A DNA stretch of 64,000 nt from BCD1 sp965230565 (GTDB taxonomy: Bacteria > Bacteroidota > Bacteroidia > Chitinophagales > Saprospiraceae). The stretch lies in NCBI GenBank assembly GCA_965230565.1, contig CBDDLH010000012.1, forward strand, positions 806,001-870,000, given 5' to 3'. Numbering within the stretch: the first letter of the stretch is position 1; every line of letters begins with the position of its first letter. Shown here in pieces: positions 33,697-42,241 of the stretch. The translations under genes were made by a program, and so were the position numbers. The notes under the pieces are model-generated. The model searched no databases and was not told the origin of the DNA. It saw nothing but the letters and a program-made list of their open reading frames with translations.

Positions 33697-34088
33697 GCTC
33701 AAAGAATTTTTTGACTAATCTGGTAATCGCCACGCTGATTGCCGCGGCTTTTATTTACGGACTTAGTTTTGTGAAGTCCCTGGAGCCATTTAGTTTGTTG
33801 GGATGGGGCAGCATTCTTTTCTTTATTATCTGGAGCATTCTGATGTATTTCATTTCACGCAAAGCTGCTGCTAATGAGAATAAGAATGTTTTTACCAATG
33901 CCATTCTCGGGTTTACCTTTGCCAAGCTTTTCATTTCTGCTGGAATCGTTTATGCTTATTTCAGAATAACGGAGCCTGAATCCAGGCTTTTCTTAATTCC
34001 TTTTTTCGGCGTTTATCTTATTTACACTATTTTTGAAACCCATTTCATGATGAAATTGGGTAAAACACAGCAGACCAATGATAAGTGA
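33693..34088 (+). CDS. Four-helix membrane protein of the ATP synthase operon type
   Basis: A 131-residue protein with four predicted membrane helices (about 9-27, 37-54, 68-87, 99-118). It resembles the small unnamed membrane protein (ATP synthase subunit I-like) that sits between atpZ and atpB in other Bacteroidota. It starts with an ATGA overlap after the AtpZ gene. Here a biotinyl protein gene, not atpB, follows with an 11-base overlap. The assignment rests mostly on context. Confidence 0.65.
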   Translation: MSSKNFLTNLVIATLIAAAFIYGLSFVKSLEPFSLLGWGSILFFIIWSILMYFISRKAAANENKNVFTNAILGFTFAKLFISAGIVYAYFRITEPESRLFLIPFFGVYLIYTIFETHFMMKLGKTQQTNDK

Positions 34089-34563
34089 GAATATGAAAGT
34101 GAACGTCAACGACGGACAGTTTGAGTTCACTAATCTGAATCCGCAAGATCTTGATATAGTTAAGGCGGACAATGGGCAATACCACATTTTACACAACAAT
34201 AAATCTTTCCTTGCAGAGATCCTTGAGGCTGATTTTGTTGAAAAAACCTTTGTCATTAAAGTAAATGGTGACACCTTTTCGCTGAAAATTTCAGATGAAT
34301 ATGAACAACTGGTTGAGAAACTTGGTTTATCTGTTGACCAGCATGAAATCATAAAGGATATCGTAGCACCCATGCCAGGGCTCATTCTCAATGTATTGGC
34401 TGAACCCGGTCAGGAGATCGAAAAAGGCGACCAGTTGCTGATCCTGGAAGCCATGAAAATGGAAAACGTAATAAAATCTCCCGGACAAGGTAGTATCAAA
34501 AGTATTGAGGTATCCGAAGGACAAGCTGTCGAAAAAGGACAGTTGTTGATCATTTTGGATTAG
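34078..34563 (+). CDS. Biotin/lipoyl-binding carrier protein
   Basis: A 161-residue protein whose C-terminal 75 residues form a biotinyl domain with the target motif E-A-M-K-M-E-N (the Lys is biotinylated) and the M-P-G-L-I-L-N-V start. The N-terminal half resembles the carrier subunits linked to acyl-CoA or pyruvate carboxylases in Bacteroidota. No carboxylase subunit genes are adjacent in this window, so its partner enzyme is elsewhere. It starts inside the end of the membrane protein gene. A single complete domain, with no defect. Confidence 0.85.
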   Translation: MISENMKVNVNDGQFEFTNLNPQDLDIVKADNGQYHILHNNKSFLAEILEADFVEKTFVIKVNGDTFSLKISDEYEQLVEKLGLSVDQHEIIKDIVAPMPGLILNVLAEPGQEIEKGDQLLILEAMKMENVIKSPGQGSIKSIEVSEGQAVEKGQLLIILD

Positions 34564-34650
34564 AGGGGGAAAGGAAGATTGGAAAATAGGAAGAGAGAGT
34601 TAATACAACTTCCAAATATTCCACCATTCCATCTTTCCTTTATCATCATT
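34564..34650. repeat. GGAAGATTGG / CCATTCCATC opposed phrase arrays
   Basis: A purine-rich phrase (34566-34598) is followed by its pyrimidine-rich counterpart (about 34610-34640), so the ends are roughly inverted. The same design occurs at 42351-42436. It lies between the biotinyl and HMG-CoA reductase genes. Confidence 0.55.
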
Positions 34651-34714
34651 TGAAAGCCTTATGAGAGACAACATTTGGTTTTGGATGATCAGGATTTAAA
34701 CATGCAAGAAATAG

Positions 34715-36055
34715 ATGCAGGAAAAAATTGTACAAGGTTTTTCAAAATTAACCAAGGAAGAAAAGGTTGATTGGGTAGTTAAAAATTATTTCAGTTCATC
34801 TGGAGACACTGCCAGTTGTGTGAAAGAGGAGTTGCGAAAATTTTGGATATCAGAGGAGAAGCTTCAACAGACCTTTGACAATTTCAGTGAAAATACCATC
34901 AGCAACTTCAACCTCCCTTTCGGAGTTGCCCCCAATTTCGAGATCAATGGTCAAATATATGCCATTCCGATGGTCATCGAGGAAAGTTCTGTTGTGGCTG
35001 CCGCTTCCAGTGCTTCCAAATTCTGGCTTCAAAGGGGCGGATTTACAGCTAAAGTTATTTCTACCAGGAAACTGGGACAGGTTCACTTTTCCTGGAAGGG
35101 GAATCCCGGGAAATTACAAAGCTTATTCGATCCGCTCAAAAAGTTCCTGCTGCTCGAAGCTGCTTATCTGACGGGGAATATGGAGCAGCGAGGCGGGGGA
35201 ATCCTCGATGTGGAATTGAAGGATCTCACTCACCTGGAGGATCATTATTATCAGCTCTTCGTTTCTTTTGAGACCTGTGATTCCATGGGGGCCAATTTTA
35301 TCAATTCCATTCTTGAGCAATTCGCCCAAAGCCTAAAGTCGTTTATTTCCGGACATCCAAAATTTCAGGGTGAGGAGAAGGAGGTGGAGATCATCATGGC
35401 CATTCTTTCCAACTATACGCCTGAGTGTGTGGTTAGAGCTTCGGTAGAGTGTCCGGCAGAGGCGATGGAGGGTGCGTGCAAGGAAATGAACGGACCTGAA
35501 TTTGCCGAAAAGTTTAAAAAAGCCGTACGAATTGCTCATGTAGACCCCTACAGGGCAACTACGCATAATAAAGGAATCTATAATGGAGTGGATGCCGTGG
35601 TTATTGCCACCGGCAATGACTTCAGGGCCGTTGAAGCCTGCGGGCATACTTATGCGTCCAAAGACGGACAGTATCGAAGTCTGAGCCACTGTACTGTGGA
35701 AAATGGCGTTTTTAAATTCTGGATAGATCTTCCCATAGCGTTGGGTACTGTTGGAGGGTTGACTAGGTTACATCCCCTGGCTAAAAGATCGCTGGAAATG
35801 TTGGGAAATCCGGGAGCGGAACAATTGATGGAAATTATTGCCGTAGCCGGACTTGCTCAAAACTTTGCGGCGCTTAGATCATTGATAACAACAGGTATTC
35901 AAAGAGGACATATGAAAATGCACCTGGCCAATATTTTAAATCACTTAAAGGCTTCTCCTGAGGCCACTACAGCCGCGATAGCATTTTTTGAAAACAACCC
36001 TGTCTCAGTAGCCAACGTCCGTAATTTCCTGGACGAATTTAATAATCAATCTTAG
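34715..36055 (+). CDS. Hydroxymethylglutaryl-CoA reductase, class II
   Basis: A 446-residue HMG-CoA reductase that makes mevalonate from HMG-CoA. It shows E-N-T-I-S-N-F-N-L-P-F-G (Glu59), the S-M-G-A-N-F-I-N nucleotide segment, the catalytic Lys in T-H-N-K-G-I (Lys286), G-T-V-G-G and the catalytic His in R-G-H-M-K-M-H (His399). Length and the absence of membrane helices fit the soluble class II type. The GHMP kinase gene starts three bases after its stop, so the two are co-expressed in the mevalonate route to isoprenoids. The direction (synthesis rather than degradation) is inferred from that neighbour. Confidence 0.94.
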   Translation: MQEKIVQGFSKLTKEEKVDWVVKNYFSSSGDTASCVKEELRKFWISEEKLQQTFDNFSENTISNFNLPFGVAPNFEINGQIYAIPMVIEESSVVAAASSASKFWLQRGGFTAKVISTRKLGQVHFSWKGNPGKLQSLFDPLKKFLLLEAAYLTGNMEQRGGGILDVELKDLTHLEDHYYQLFVSFETCDSMGANFINSILEQFAQSLKSFISGHPKFQGEEKEVEIIMAILSNYTPECVVRASVECPAEAMEGACKEMNGPEFAEKFKKAVRIAHVDPYRATTHNKGIYNGVDAVVIATGNDFRAVEACGHTYASKDGQYRSLSHCTVENGVFKFWIDLPIALGTVGGLTRLHPLAKRSLEMLGNPGAEQLMEIIAVAGLAQNFAALRSLITTGIQRGHMKMHLANILNHLKASPEATTAAIAFFENNPVSVANVRNFLDEFNNQS

Positions 36056-36058
36056 ATC

Positions 36059-36991
36059 ATGCAGGTCTCAGTTCCTTACAGGATCCATACTCATGGCAAG
36101 CTTTTGCTTTCCGGGGAATACTTTGTACTCGATGGCGCTTTGGCATTGGCAGTCCCTACTAAGAAAGGACAAGAATTAATTGTGGAAAAGAATCCGGAAA
36201 GTAACCAAATCCATTGGGAAAGCCTTGATTATGAAGGAGAGACCTGGTTTGAGGGATTTTATTCAATTGATAATCTGGATATTCTAAAAGCAGATGACGT
36301 CGCCGTTGCCGGGCAGCTCGGTAACATTCTTTTTGAAGCCTTAAAGTTAAAGGGACAAGGAGTGAATTTTTCTGAAGGTTTAAAAATACAGACCAGATTG
36401 GACTTTCCACGTGACTGGGGACTAGGCAGCAGTTCAACCTTAATAGCAGCTATCGCAGAATGGTTGAAAGTGGATGCTTATGATCTGTTGTGGAATAGTT
36501 TTGGCGGCTCAGGATATGACATAGCCTGTGCTTTGGCTGATGGGCCGATATTATATCAGATAAAGGAAGGTCGGCCAGTGGTCACACCTTGTCAATTCGA
36601 TCCTGAATTTAAGCAACAATTATATTTTGTTTACCTGGGAAAGAAGCAGAGCAGTCGTAATGAAATTAAAAAATACAGATCTAAAGGAAAAGTGCCCGGA
36701 AGTGTTATTACTGAAGTGAATGCAATTACGGAAGCCATGCTAAATGCAACAAGTCAGCAGGATTTTGATCAGGTTTTACAAGATCATGAAAAGCTGGTTA
36801 GCGGGGAGCTTGGTCTGTCGAGGGTCAAAGAATTATATTTCATGGATTTTCCTGGGCAGGTTAAATCTCTGGGGGCCTGGGGTGGAGACTTTGTTTTGGT
36901 TTCAAGCCCTATGAATGAAAGCGAAACAAAGCAATGGTTTGTGGATAAAGGATTTCCGGTAGTCATTAGCTTTGATGAAATGGTTTTGTGA
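36059..36991 (+). CDS. GHMP kinase, mevalonate pathway type
   Basis: A 310-residue GHMP-fold kinase with an N-terminal G-K-L-L-L-S-G-E-Y substrate segment, the ATP-binding P-R-D-W-G-L-G-S-S-S-T loop (near residues 118-128) and a G-G-S-G-Y-D-I-A segment. Three bases separate it from HMG-CoA reductase, so mevalonate or phosphomevalonate is the likely substrate. Bacteroidota use related GHMP kinases for both steps, and I cannot separate them from the sequence. The other pathway genes are not in the window. Confidence 0.87.
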   Translation: MQVSVPYRIHTHGKLLLSGEYFVLDGALALAVPTKKGQELIVEKNPESNQIHWESLDYEGETWFEGFYSIDNLDILKADDVAVAGQLGNILFEALKLKGQGVNFSEGLKIQTRLDFPRDWGLGSSSTLIAAIAEWLKVDAYDLLWNSFGGSGYDIACALADGPILYQIKEGRPVVTPCQFDPEFKQQLYFVYLGKKQSSRNEIKKYRSKGKVPGSVITEVNAITEAMLNATSQQDFDQVLQDHEKLVSGELGLSRVKELYFMDFPGQVKSLGAWGGDFVLVSSPMNESETKQWFVDKGFPVVISFDEMVL

Positions 36992-37049
36992 AAATTGAAC
37001 CTTTCCTTTCCTGCAGAGTTGTATTAACATTGAACAAACAGAAAAACAT

Positions 37050-37775
37050 ATGCCGACGGGAGAAATAATAAGGATTCAACAACAGACACCCAGTACGAAA
37101 CAGTTTTTTTTGAAGGTAGAAGGAGCGGAAAAGTTTTCCTTTAAGGCGGGGCAGTTCATTACCATGGACCTTCCCATCCACGAACGTCGTCGAAAAAGGT
37201 TGCGTTCCTATTCCATTGCGAATCAGCCGGGGGAGGACAACATCCTAGAATTTACCATTACGCACATGGGCGGCGATGGAACCAACTATCTGTTTAATGA
37301 GGCAACTGAGGGAACTCAAATTTCATTTAAAGGCCCGGGAGGTGTATTTTTCCTGCCGGAAAATATCACCTATGATCTGGTATTTATTTGCACCGGAACA
37401 GGTGTGGCTCCATTCAGGAGCATGATCCTGGATCTTTTGGAAAAAAATAAACCTCATCAAAATATCCATCTGATCTTCGGAACCCGTTATGCCTCAGGAA
37501 TACTCTATCAGGATGAATTTGAAGCTTTGCAGAAAAACTATCCGGAGTTTCGTTACTCCGTGGCGCTGTCAAGAGAAGATACTTTGCCGGAAGTGCCCTT
37601 TGAGATCAGCAAAGGTTATGTACATGAAACCTATCAGCAACACTATAAAGACAATATCCACAATACAAGATTCTACCTCTGCGGCTGGACCAATATGGTA
37701 GACCAGGCTTCAGAGATCCTCAAAACTGAACTCGGCTGTGAGGATTCTCAGGTTGTTTATGAACTGTACGGATAA
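37050..37775 (+). CDS. Ferredoxin-NADP reductase family flavoprotein
   Basis: A 241-residue FAD/NAD(P)-binding oxidoreductase. The FAD-binding R-S-Y-S-I-A-N motif lies in the N-terminal barrel and the G-T-G-V-A-P-F-R-S nicotinamide loop in the C-terminal half. The Y-L-C-G-W segment, where other family members have C-G-P or C-G-x, is also present. There is no iron-sulfur domain, so it needs a separate electron carrier. The gene follows the mevalonate genes but is not clearly co-transcribed. It ends at the convergent hairpin. Confidence 0.88.
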   Translation: MPTGEIIRIQQQTPSTKQFFLKVEGAEKFSFKAGQFITMDLPIHERRRKRLRSYSIANQPGEDNILEFTITHMGGDGTNYLFNEATEGTQISFKGPGGVFFLPENITYDLVFICTGTGVAPFRSMILDLLEKNKPHQNIHLIFGTRYASGILYQDEFEALQKNYPEFRYSVALSREDTLPEVPFEISKGYVHETYQQHYKDNIHNTRFYLCGWTNMVDQASEILKTELGCEDSQVVYELYG

Positions 37776-37807
37776 GAAATACTATTTTTCCAAAAAATAG
37801 TATTTCT
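37775..37807. repeat. A/T-rich perfect hairpin, copy 1
   Basis: Arms of 15 bases (37775-37789 and 37793-37807, AGAAATACTATTTTT against its complement) around a CCA loop. The first arm begins with the last base of the FNR stop codon. A second copy at 40681-40719 shares the AATACTAT / ATAGTATT core but has different outer stem bases that still pair. Confidence 0.8.
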
Positions 37808-37815
37808 GGCCAAAA

Positions 37816-37927
37816 CCAGCAACCAGCAACCAGCAACCAGCAACCAGCAACCAGCAACCAGCAACCAGCAACCAGCAACCAGCAACCAGCAACCAGCAAC
37901 CAGCAACCAGCAACCAGCAACCAGCAA
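37816..37927. repeat. CCAGCAA heptamer array, 16 perfect copies
   Basis: Sixteen tandem perfect copies of CCAGCAA (112 bases) lie in the convergent spacer after the hairpin. A shorter degenerate array of the same unit is at 10546-10580. On the minus strand the array happens to stay open as a Leu-Val-Ala-Gly-Cys-Trp repeat, but there is no gene context for it. Confidence 0.95.
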
Positions 37928-37937
37928 CCTGTTCCCC

Positions 37938-38426
37938 TCAATCCCACACATATTTCCACTTCCCATCCTTCTGCCTTTTCCAAACTGTATGGAATATGCC
38001 GGTTCCGGAATTCAAATTTCCACTTGAGTCCATAGCGGAAAAAGTGTATTTGCCATAAGTATAGCCCAGGTCTCCGGATGCAGCCACCTCCACAAAATCC
38101 GGACTCCATTGCAGAGAAACTCCTTCCATTGGGCGAGAGAGGAAGTATTGTTGAATACCGGGCTTCCCCTGAATAACAGAATCGTTTCGCATTAAAACCG
38201 CATCCTCAGCTGCAAAGTGTAAAAATGCTTTGGAAATACCACTGTCGGCTGCCATTTGAGCAAAGGCTTTTTCAGTGTTTGTTATTTCTGCTTTCCAGGT
38301 GTCTATATCTGGTAAGGGTTGCTGCTCGGAACAAGAAGTTGAAAAAATACAAAAGAGTATAAGGTAGAAAAAACCATCGGCTAATTTTTGAGTTTTAATA
38401 ATTGTAAAAAATCTGTACTGGTGCAT
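37938..38426 (-). CDS. DUF4440/SnoaL-like lipoprotein
   Basis: A 162-residue protein from the ATG at 38426, with a hydrophobic signal ending in the lipobox F-S-T-S-C. An NTF2-like DUF4440 domain follows, with E-K-A-F-A-Q-M-A, D-A-V-L-M-R-N-D and the C-terminal T-V-W-K-R-Q-K-D-G-K-W-K-Y segment. The frame opens 13 codons upstream at a GTG, but the signal sequence fits the ATG start. Members of the family include ketosteroid-isomerase-like enzymes and binding proteins; the role is unknown. Convergent with the FNR gene. Confidence 0.8.
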   Translation of the reverse strand: MHQYRFFTIIKTQKLADGFFYLILFCIFSTSCSEQQPLPDIDTWKAEITNTEKAFAQMAADSGISKAFLHFAAEDAVLMRNDSVIQGKPGIQQYFLSRPMEGVSLQWSPDFVEVAASGDLGYTYGKYTFSAMDSSGNLNSGTGIFHTVWKRQKDGKWKYVWD

Positions 38427-38443
38427 GAATATGGATTTTAACC

Positions 38444-38451
38444 TATATTTG
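38444..38451 (+). promoter_or_regulatory. -7 box (TATATTTG) of the GNAT-like gene
   Basis: A perfect TAnnTTTG 37 bases before the ATG at 38489. No clear -33 TTTG was found. Confidence 0.6.
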
Positions 38452-38488
38452 TGTAGAACATTCACTCCTAAAAATAAGCATTTTCAGA

Positions 38489-39610
38489 ATGGAAACAACC
38501 ATTAAAAAAGTGGTTACAAAAGCTGATTTGAAAGAGTTTGTCAGGTTTCCGGATGGTCTTTATAAGGACAACCCATATTACGTCCCTCCTTTGCATAATG
38601 GAGAACTTCATACCCTTGGACAAAATAATCCTGCCTTTGAATATTGTGAAGCCTCCTACTGGCTGGCCCGGCGGAATGGAAAAACCGTAGGCAGGATTGC
38701 GGGCATAATCAACAACAGATTTAATGAAGAGCAAGGTCGGAAAATTGCTCGCTTTGGTTGGTTGGATTTTGAAGAGGATCAAGAGGTATTGCAACTTTTG
38801 TTTCAAACTTTCGAGAACTGGGCCAGTGAAAAAGGTATGGAAGCCTCGCAGGGGCCAATGGGTTTTATTTCCTTCGATAATTCCGGTGTGCTCGTCGAAG
38901 GTTTTGAAGAAATTCCCACTTCTTTCGGACATTACAACTTTCCGTATTATGATCCGATGATCCGAAAATTGGGGTATTTAAAGGATACTGATTGGGTCGA
39001 GTTTGAGGTCATAATGCCGGATCAAGTTCCAGAAAGGATTGTCAAAGCAGCGGAGTTGGTTGAAAAGCGGTATAAGGTCAGAAATGCACCTTTGAAATCC
39101 AGTAAAGATTTTAGCAAATATGCCGATGATTTTTTCCGCTTGTTGAACGTTTGTTATGAGGGGTTATATGGATTTAATCAATTGACCGAAAAACAGATAC
39201 AAGCCATAAAAAAAGAGTTTTTAAGCGTCTTGCAACCCGATTATGTTTCAATGGTAATCAATGAAGCAGAGGAACTGGTTGGGTTTGGTGTTGCAATGCC
39301 TTCGCTGTCAAAAGCTTTGCAAAAAGCTAAAGGTAAATTATTTCCCTTTGGGTATTACCGGGTGTGGAAAGCCCTTAGGAAAAATGACACTATAGACTTG
39401 TTATTATTAGGCATTGTCCCTGAGTACAGAAATAAAGGGATTCATGCTTTGATATTTAAAAAAATCGGAGAATCTCTTGCAGCCAATGGTTTTAAATTTT
39501 TGGAAACGACCAGAGAGCTGGAAGATAATCATAACATAACCCAATTGTGGAGCAAACTCGAACACCGTCAACATAAAAGGGCGCGTTGTTACACAAAACA
39601 ACTTAATTAA
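38489..39610 (+). CDS. GNAT-like acyltransferase family protein
   Basis: A 373-residue protein with GNAT-like character: the R-R-N-G-K-T-V-G-R-I-A-G-I strand-turn segment in the N-terminal half, and L-G-I-V-P-E-Y-R-N-K-G-I-H-A-L with a following helix in the C-terminal half, which resembles the acetyl-CoA binding motif. Related long proteins are widespread in Bacteroidota and remain uncharacterised. No substrate can be named. It has its own -7 box and stands alone between the DUF4440 gene and a spacer with repeats. Confidence 0.75.
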   Translation: METTIKKVVTKADLKEFVRFPDGLYKDNPYYVPPLHNGELHTLGQNNPAFEYCEASYWLARRNGKTVGRIAGIINNRFNEEQGRKIARFGWLDFEEDQEVLQLLFQTFENWASEKGMEASQGPMGFISFDNSGVLVEGFEEIPTSFGHYNFPYYDPMIRKLGYLKDTDWVEFEVIMPDQVPERIVKAAELVEKRYKVRNAPLKSSKDFSKYADDFFRLLNVCYEGLYGFNQLTEKQIQAIKKEFLSVLQPDYVSMVINEAEELVGFGVAMPSLSKALQKAKGKLFPFGYYRVWKALRKNDTIDLLLLGIVPEYRNKGIHALIFKKIGESLAANGFKFLETTRELEDNHNITQLWSKLEHRQHKRARCYTKQLN

Positions 39611-39783
39611 TTTAAGTTTGGGTTACAGGTTTCGGGTTACAGGTTATTTAACTTTAGCAGGAAACAATCATTTCCATTAGGGGTTACCAGCTGAAACGCT
39701 GAAGAATTAACGACAATGATCAAACTCGTAACGCGTACTTCGTAACTCACAACTTAGGTGAATTAACAAATCCGAATGTTGCT

Positions 39784-40596
39784 ATGAAAGCATTTGAAAA
39801 TAAAGTTGTGATCATTACCGGAGCGTCCTCTGGAATTGGGAAAGCCTGTGCCCTGGCGTTTTCTAAAAACGGGGCTGCAGTGGTCCTTGCATCCAGAAGT
39901 AGTGAGCGTTTGAGGGAGGTGAAATTAGCAATTGAAGGAGCTGGTGGGAAGGCATTTATTGTGGAAATGGATGTCAGAAAGATTGAGGATTGTGAACGGC
40001 TGATCAATAAAACCATTGAAAAATATGGAAAGATTGATGTATTGGTCAATAACGCAGGCATTTCCATGCGTGCTGCTTTTAACGAACTGGATCTTTCTGT
40101 GATGCAAGAGGTCATGGATACTAATTTTTTTGGAGCCGTTTATTGCACCAAATTTGCCCTGCCTCACCTTTTAGAGCAAAAAGGTCTCGTTATTGGAATT
40201 TCTTCTATTACAGGATTAACACCCTTGCCTGGAAGAACCGCTTATGTAGCCTCCAAACATGCCCTGGACGGGTTTCTCAATACCCTGAGGATCGAAAACA
40301 TGAAAAAGGGACTAAGGGTATTGGTCGTTCACCCTGGTTTCACCACCTCGAATATTCGGAACCTGGCTTTAAATTCTAGGGGTAAACCCCAAAAGGAAAC
40401 TCCCAGAGATGAAGATAAAATGATGTCTGCTGAAGAAGTGGCTGAAATTATCGTTAAAGCCAGTATCAACCGGGAAAGGGATATCATTCTCACCATGAAA
40501 GGCAAACTGGCCGTCTGGCTTTATAGTCGGTTCCCTTCCTTCACTGATAAGCTCATCTACAACGAAATGGCCCGCGAGCCAGACTCGCCTTTTTAA
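39784..40596 (+). CDS. Short-chain dehydrogenase/reductase
   Basis: A 270-residue NAD(P)-dependent SDR with the cofactor motif T-G-A-S-S-G-I-G-K-A near the N-terminus, the N-N-A-G-I-S motif and the catalytic Ser / Tyr-x-x-x-Lys set (S-S-I-T-G, Y-V-A-S-K). The substrate is unknown. The C-terminal part contains the K-A-S-I-N-R-E-R segment common in the DHRS7-like group. The preceding spacer holds a GGTTACAGG phrase repeat (39620-39649). No operon partner was seen. Confidence 0.9.
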   Translation: MKAFENKVVIITGASSGIGKACALAFSKNGAAVVLASRSSERLREVKLAIEGAGGKAFIVEMDVRKIEDCERLINKTIEKYGKIDVLVNNAGISMRAAFNELDLSVMQEVMDTNFFGAVYCTKFALPHLLEQKGLVIGISSITGLTPLPGRTAYVASKHALDGFLNTLRIENMKKGLRVLVVHPGFTTSNIRNLALNSRGKPQKETPRDEDKMMSAEEVAEIIVKASINRERDIILTMKGKLAVWLYSRFPSFTDKLIYNEMAREPDSPF

Positions 40597-40773
40597 AGGG
40601 AACAAGTGGAGCGAAGCGACATCCCGAACGAGATTTTATATCGAGTGTACACAGAGTGTCGGGAGAATTAAGGGAACAAGAGAAGCAATACTATATTTCC
40701 AAAAAATAGTATTGCTTCTGTGCAGACTGAAGACTGTCCACTGCTGACTGAGTACTGAAGACTACCGACTGAT
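40597..40773. repeat. Convergent spacer with GGGAACAAG and GACTGAAGACTG phrases
   Basis: Contains GGGAACAAG words at about 40597 and 40671, the A/T-rich hairpin copy at 40681-40719, and a GACTGAAGACTG array (about 40724-40772) that reverse-complements the phrase near 12300-12318. No gene was seen. Confidence 0.6.
40681..40719. repeat. A/T-rich hairpin, copy 2
   Basis: Arms AGAAGCAATACTAT (40681-40694) and ATAGTATTGCTTCT (40706-40719) pair without mismatch. The core matches the copy at 37775-37807; the outer bases differ (GC in place of A/T) but are changed on both arms, so pairing is kept. Confidence 0.8.
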
Positions 40774-42241
40774 TCACTTCCCGCTATTCAAAATCAGCTG
40801 TCGGTAAAACCGGATAACCTGGTGATACCCTTCCACAGAAATCCTTTCATTTTTTCCATGGATGCGGGTGAGGTCATCTTTTGTTAATTGCACTGGCAAG
40901 AAGCGGTATATATTTTCGGAAAGTTCACCATAATGCCGGCTGTCGGTTTGCCCAATAAGCAGGTTTGGAGCTACGACCACATCGGCAAAAACTTCCTGTA
41001 TGGATTTCTGAATGACCTGATAACCAAAACTGTCAGTATCCGAAACATCTGAAGGATTAGTACCTGAAATAATAGAAACCTCTACGCGGTTGATCGTTGA
41101 TGATCTTTTCCCACGTATTTGGCAACCGTTTCCATTGTTTCCCCTGGAAGTATTCTGAAGTTTACCGTTGCATTTGCCGTAGAAGGAAGCACGTTGTCCT
41201 GAACACCACCTGAGATCATAGTTGGTGCGGTAGTGGTGCGGATAATGGCATTGGGAGCAGGTTCCTTGCTGAGTTGTCTGACCAGAATGCCTTCGGTTAA
41301 CCAACGATTGGAGAATAAAGCTTTAAAAGGCCAGCTCATTTCCGGAGCCACATGATCAAAGAAAGCAGCTGATGCTCCGTCTATCCTTGCCGGGAATGGG
41401 TTTTCCTGAAGCTCAACGATGGCCTGGCCTAACACACCGATGGCGGTTTGTTTGGGAGGCATGGAAGAATGGCCGCCTTCATCCAGTTTTGCCGTCAGTT
41501 GCAAGGTAACGTAACCTTTTTCGGCAATGCCAATAATAGCTGCAGGAGGTTTGAGCCCAACTACAGCCTCTTCAACGATCACCATGCCTTCGTCAAGGAT
41601 GTATTCGAACTGAATTTTTTCTTTATGGAACCATGCGGCTATCTTTTTTGCTCCTGTTTCTCCGCTCGTTTCTTCGTCATGGCCAAAAGCCAGGTAGATG
41701 CTGCGTCCGGGAATATATCCTTCTGATAAAAGCTGTTCAATAGACTCCAGTATTCCGAAAATGGAAACCTTATCGTCGAGAGTTCCCCGGCCCCAGATGA
41801 AACCCTGTCTTTAACGGCCCCGCTAAATGGCCCTGCCTCCCATTCCTGTTCTGTATTTTCTTCAACAGGTACTACATCAGCATGCCCCATCAGTAAAACG
41901 GGCAACAGATCCGGGTTTTTACCGGGCCATTTGAAAGTCAAACTTAAGGGTGTAATGTTAATGCGTTCAAGTAAGGAATCAACCAATGGAAAGTTTGTCC
42001 GGATCAGGGTGTCGAGTTGCAGAAATGTTGTGGAGTCAAATTGCCCTTCTTCGGAAATGGTAGGAATTTGAATGGCTTTGGAAAAACGTTCGGTAGCTTT
42101 TTCGGAAACATCTACTGCGGGGATGGTGTCTATGTCAGTTTGACGGGAGGATACTCCCGCAGTTTTTATAACTACGATCCCTGCGATGACAATAACCAGC
42201 AGCAAAAATATCCGGAATAAAAGGCGCAATAATTTTTTCAT
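40774..42241 (-). pseudogene. M20 peptidase (PM20D1-like), three frameshifts
   Basis: An M20-family amidohydrolase gene resembling PM20D1 and carboxypeptidase S. The N-terminal membrane anchor and the metal-site G-H-A-D-V-V-P-V are in the first frame. After surplus bases near 41807 the frame continues with G-F-I-W-G-R-G-T-L-D-D-K and G-H-D-E-E-T-S-G. Two further single-base surpluses near 41105 and 41087 lead to V-E-V-S-I-I-S-G-T-N and the normal C-terminus. Joined in that way it gives one complete protein of about 485 residues. All other motifs are intact, so decay would be recent, or the sequence has local errors. Confidence 0.8.

Noticed and set aside
37720..38109. Minus-strand frame reading Leu-Val-Ala-Gly-Cys-Trp repeats
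   Set aside because: It is the translation of the 16-copy CCAGCAA array, which stays open by its 7-base period in one frame, and it runs into the tail of the DUF4440 gene in the wrong frame.
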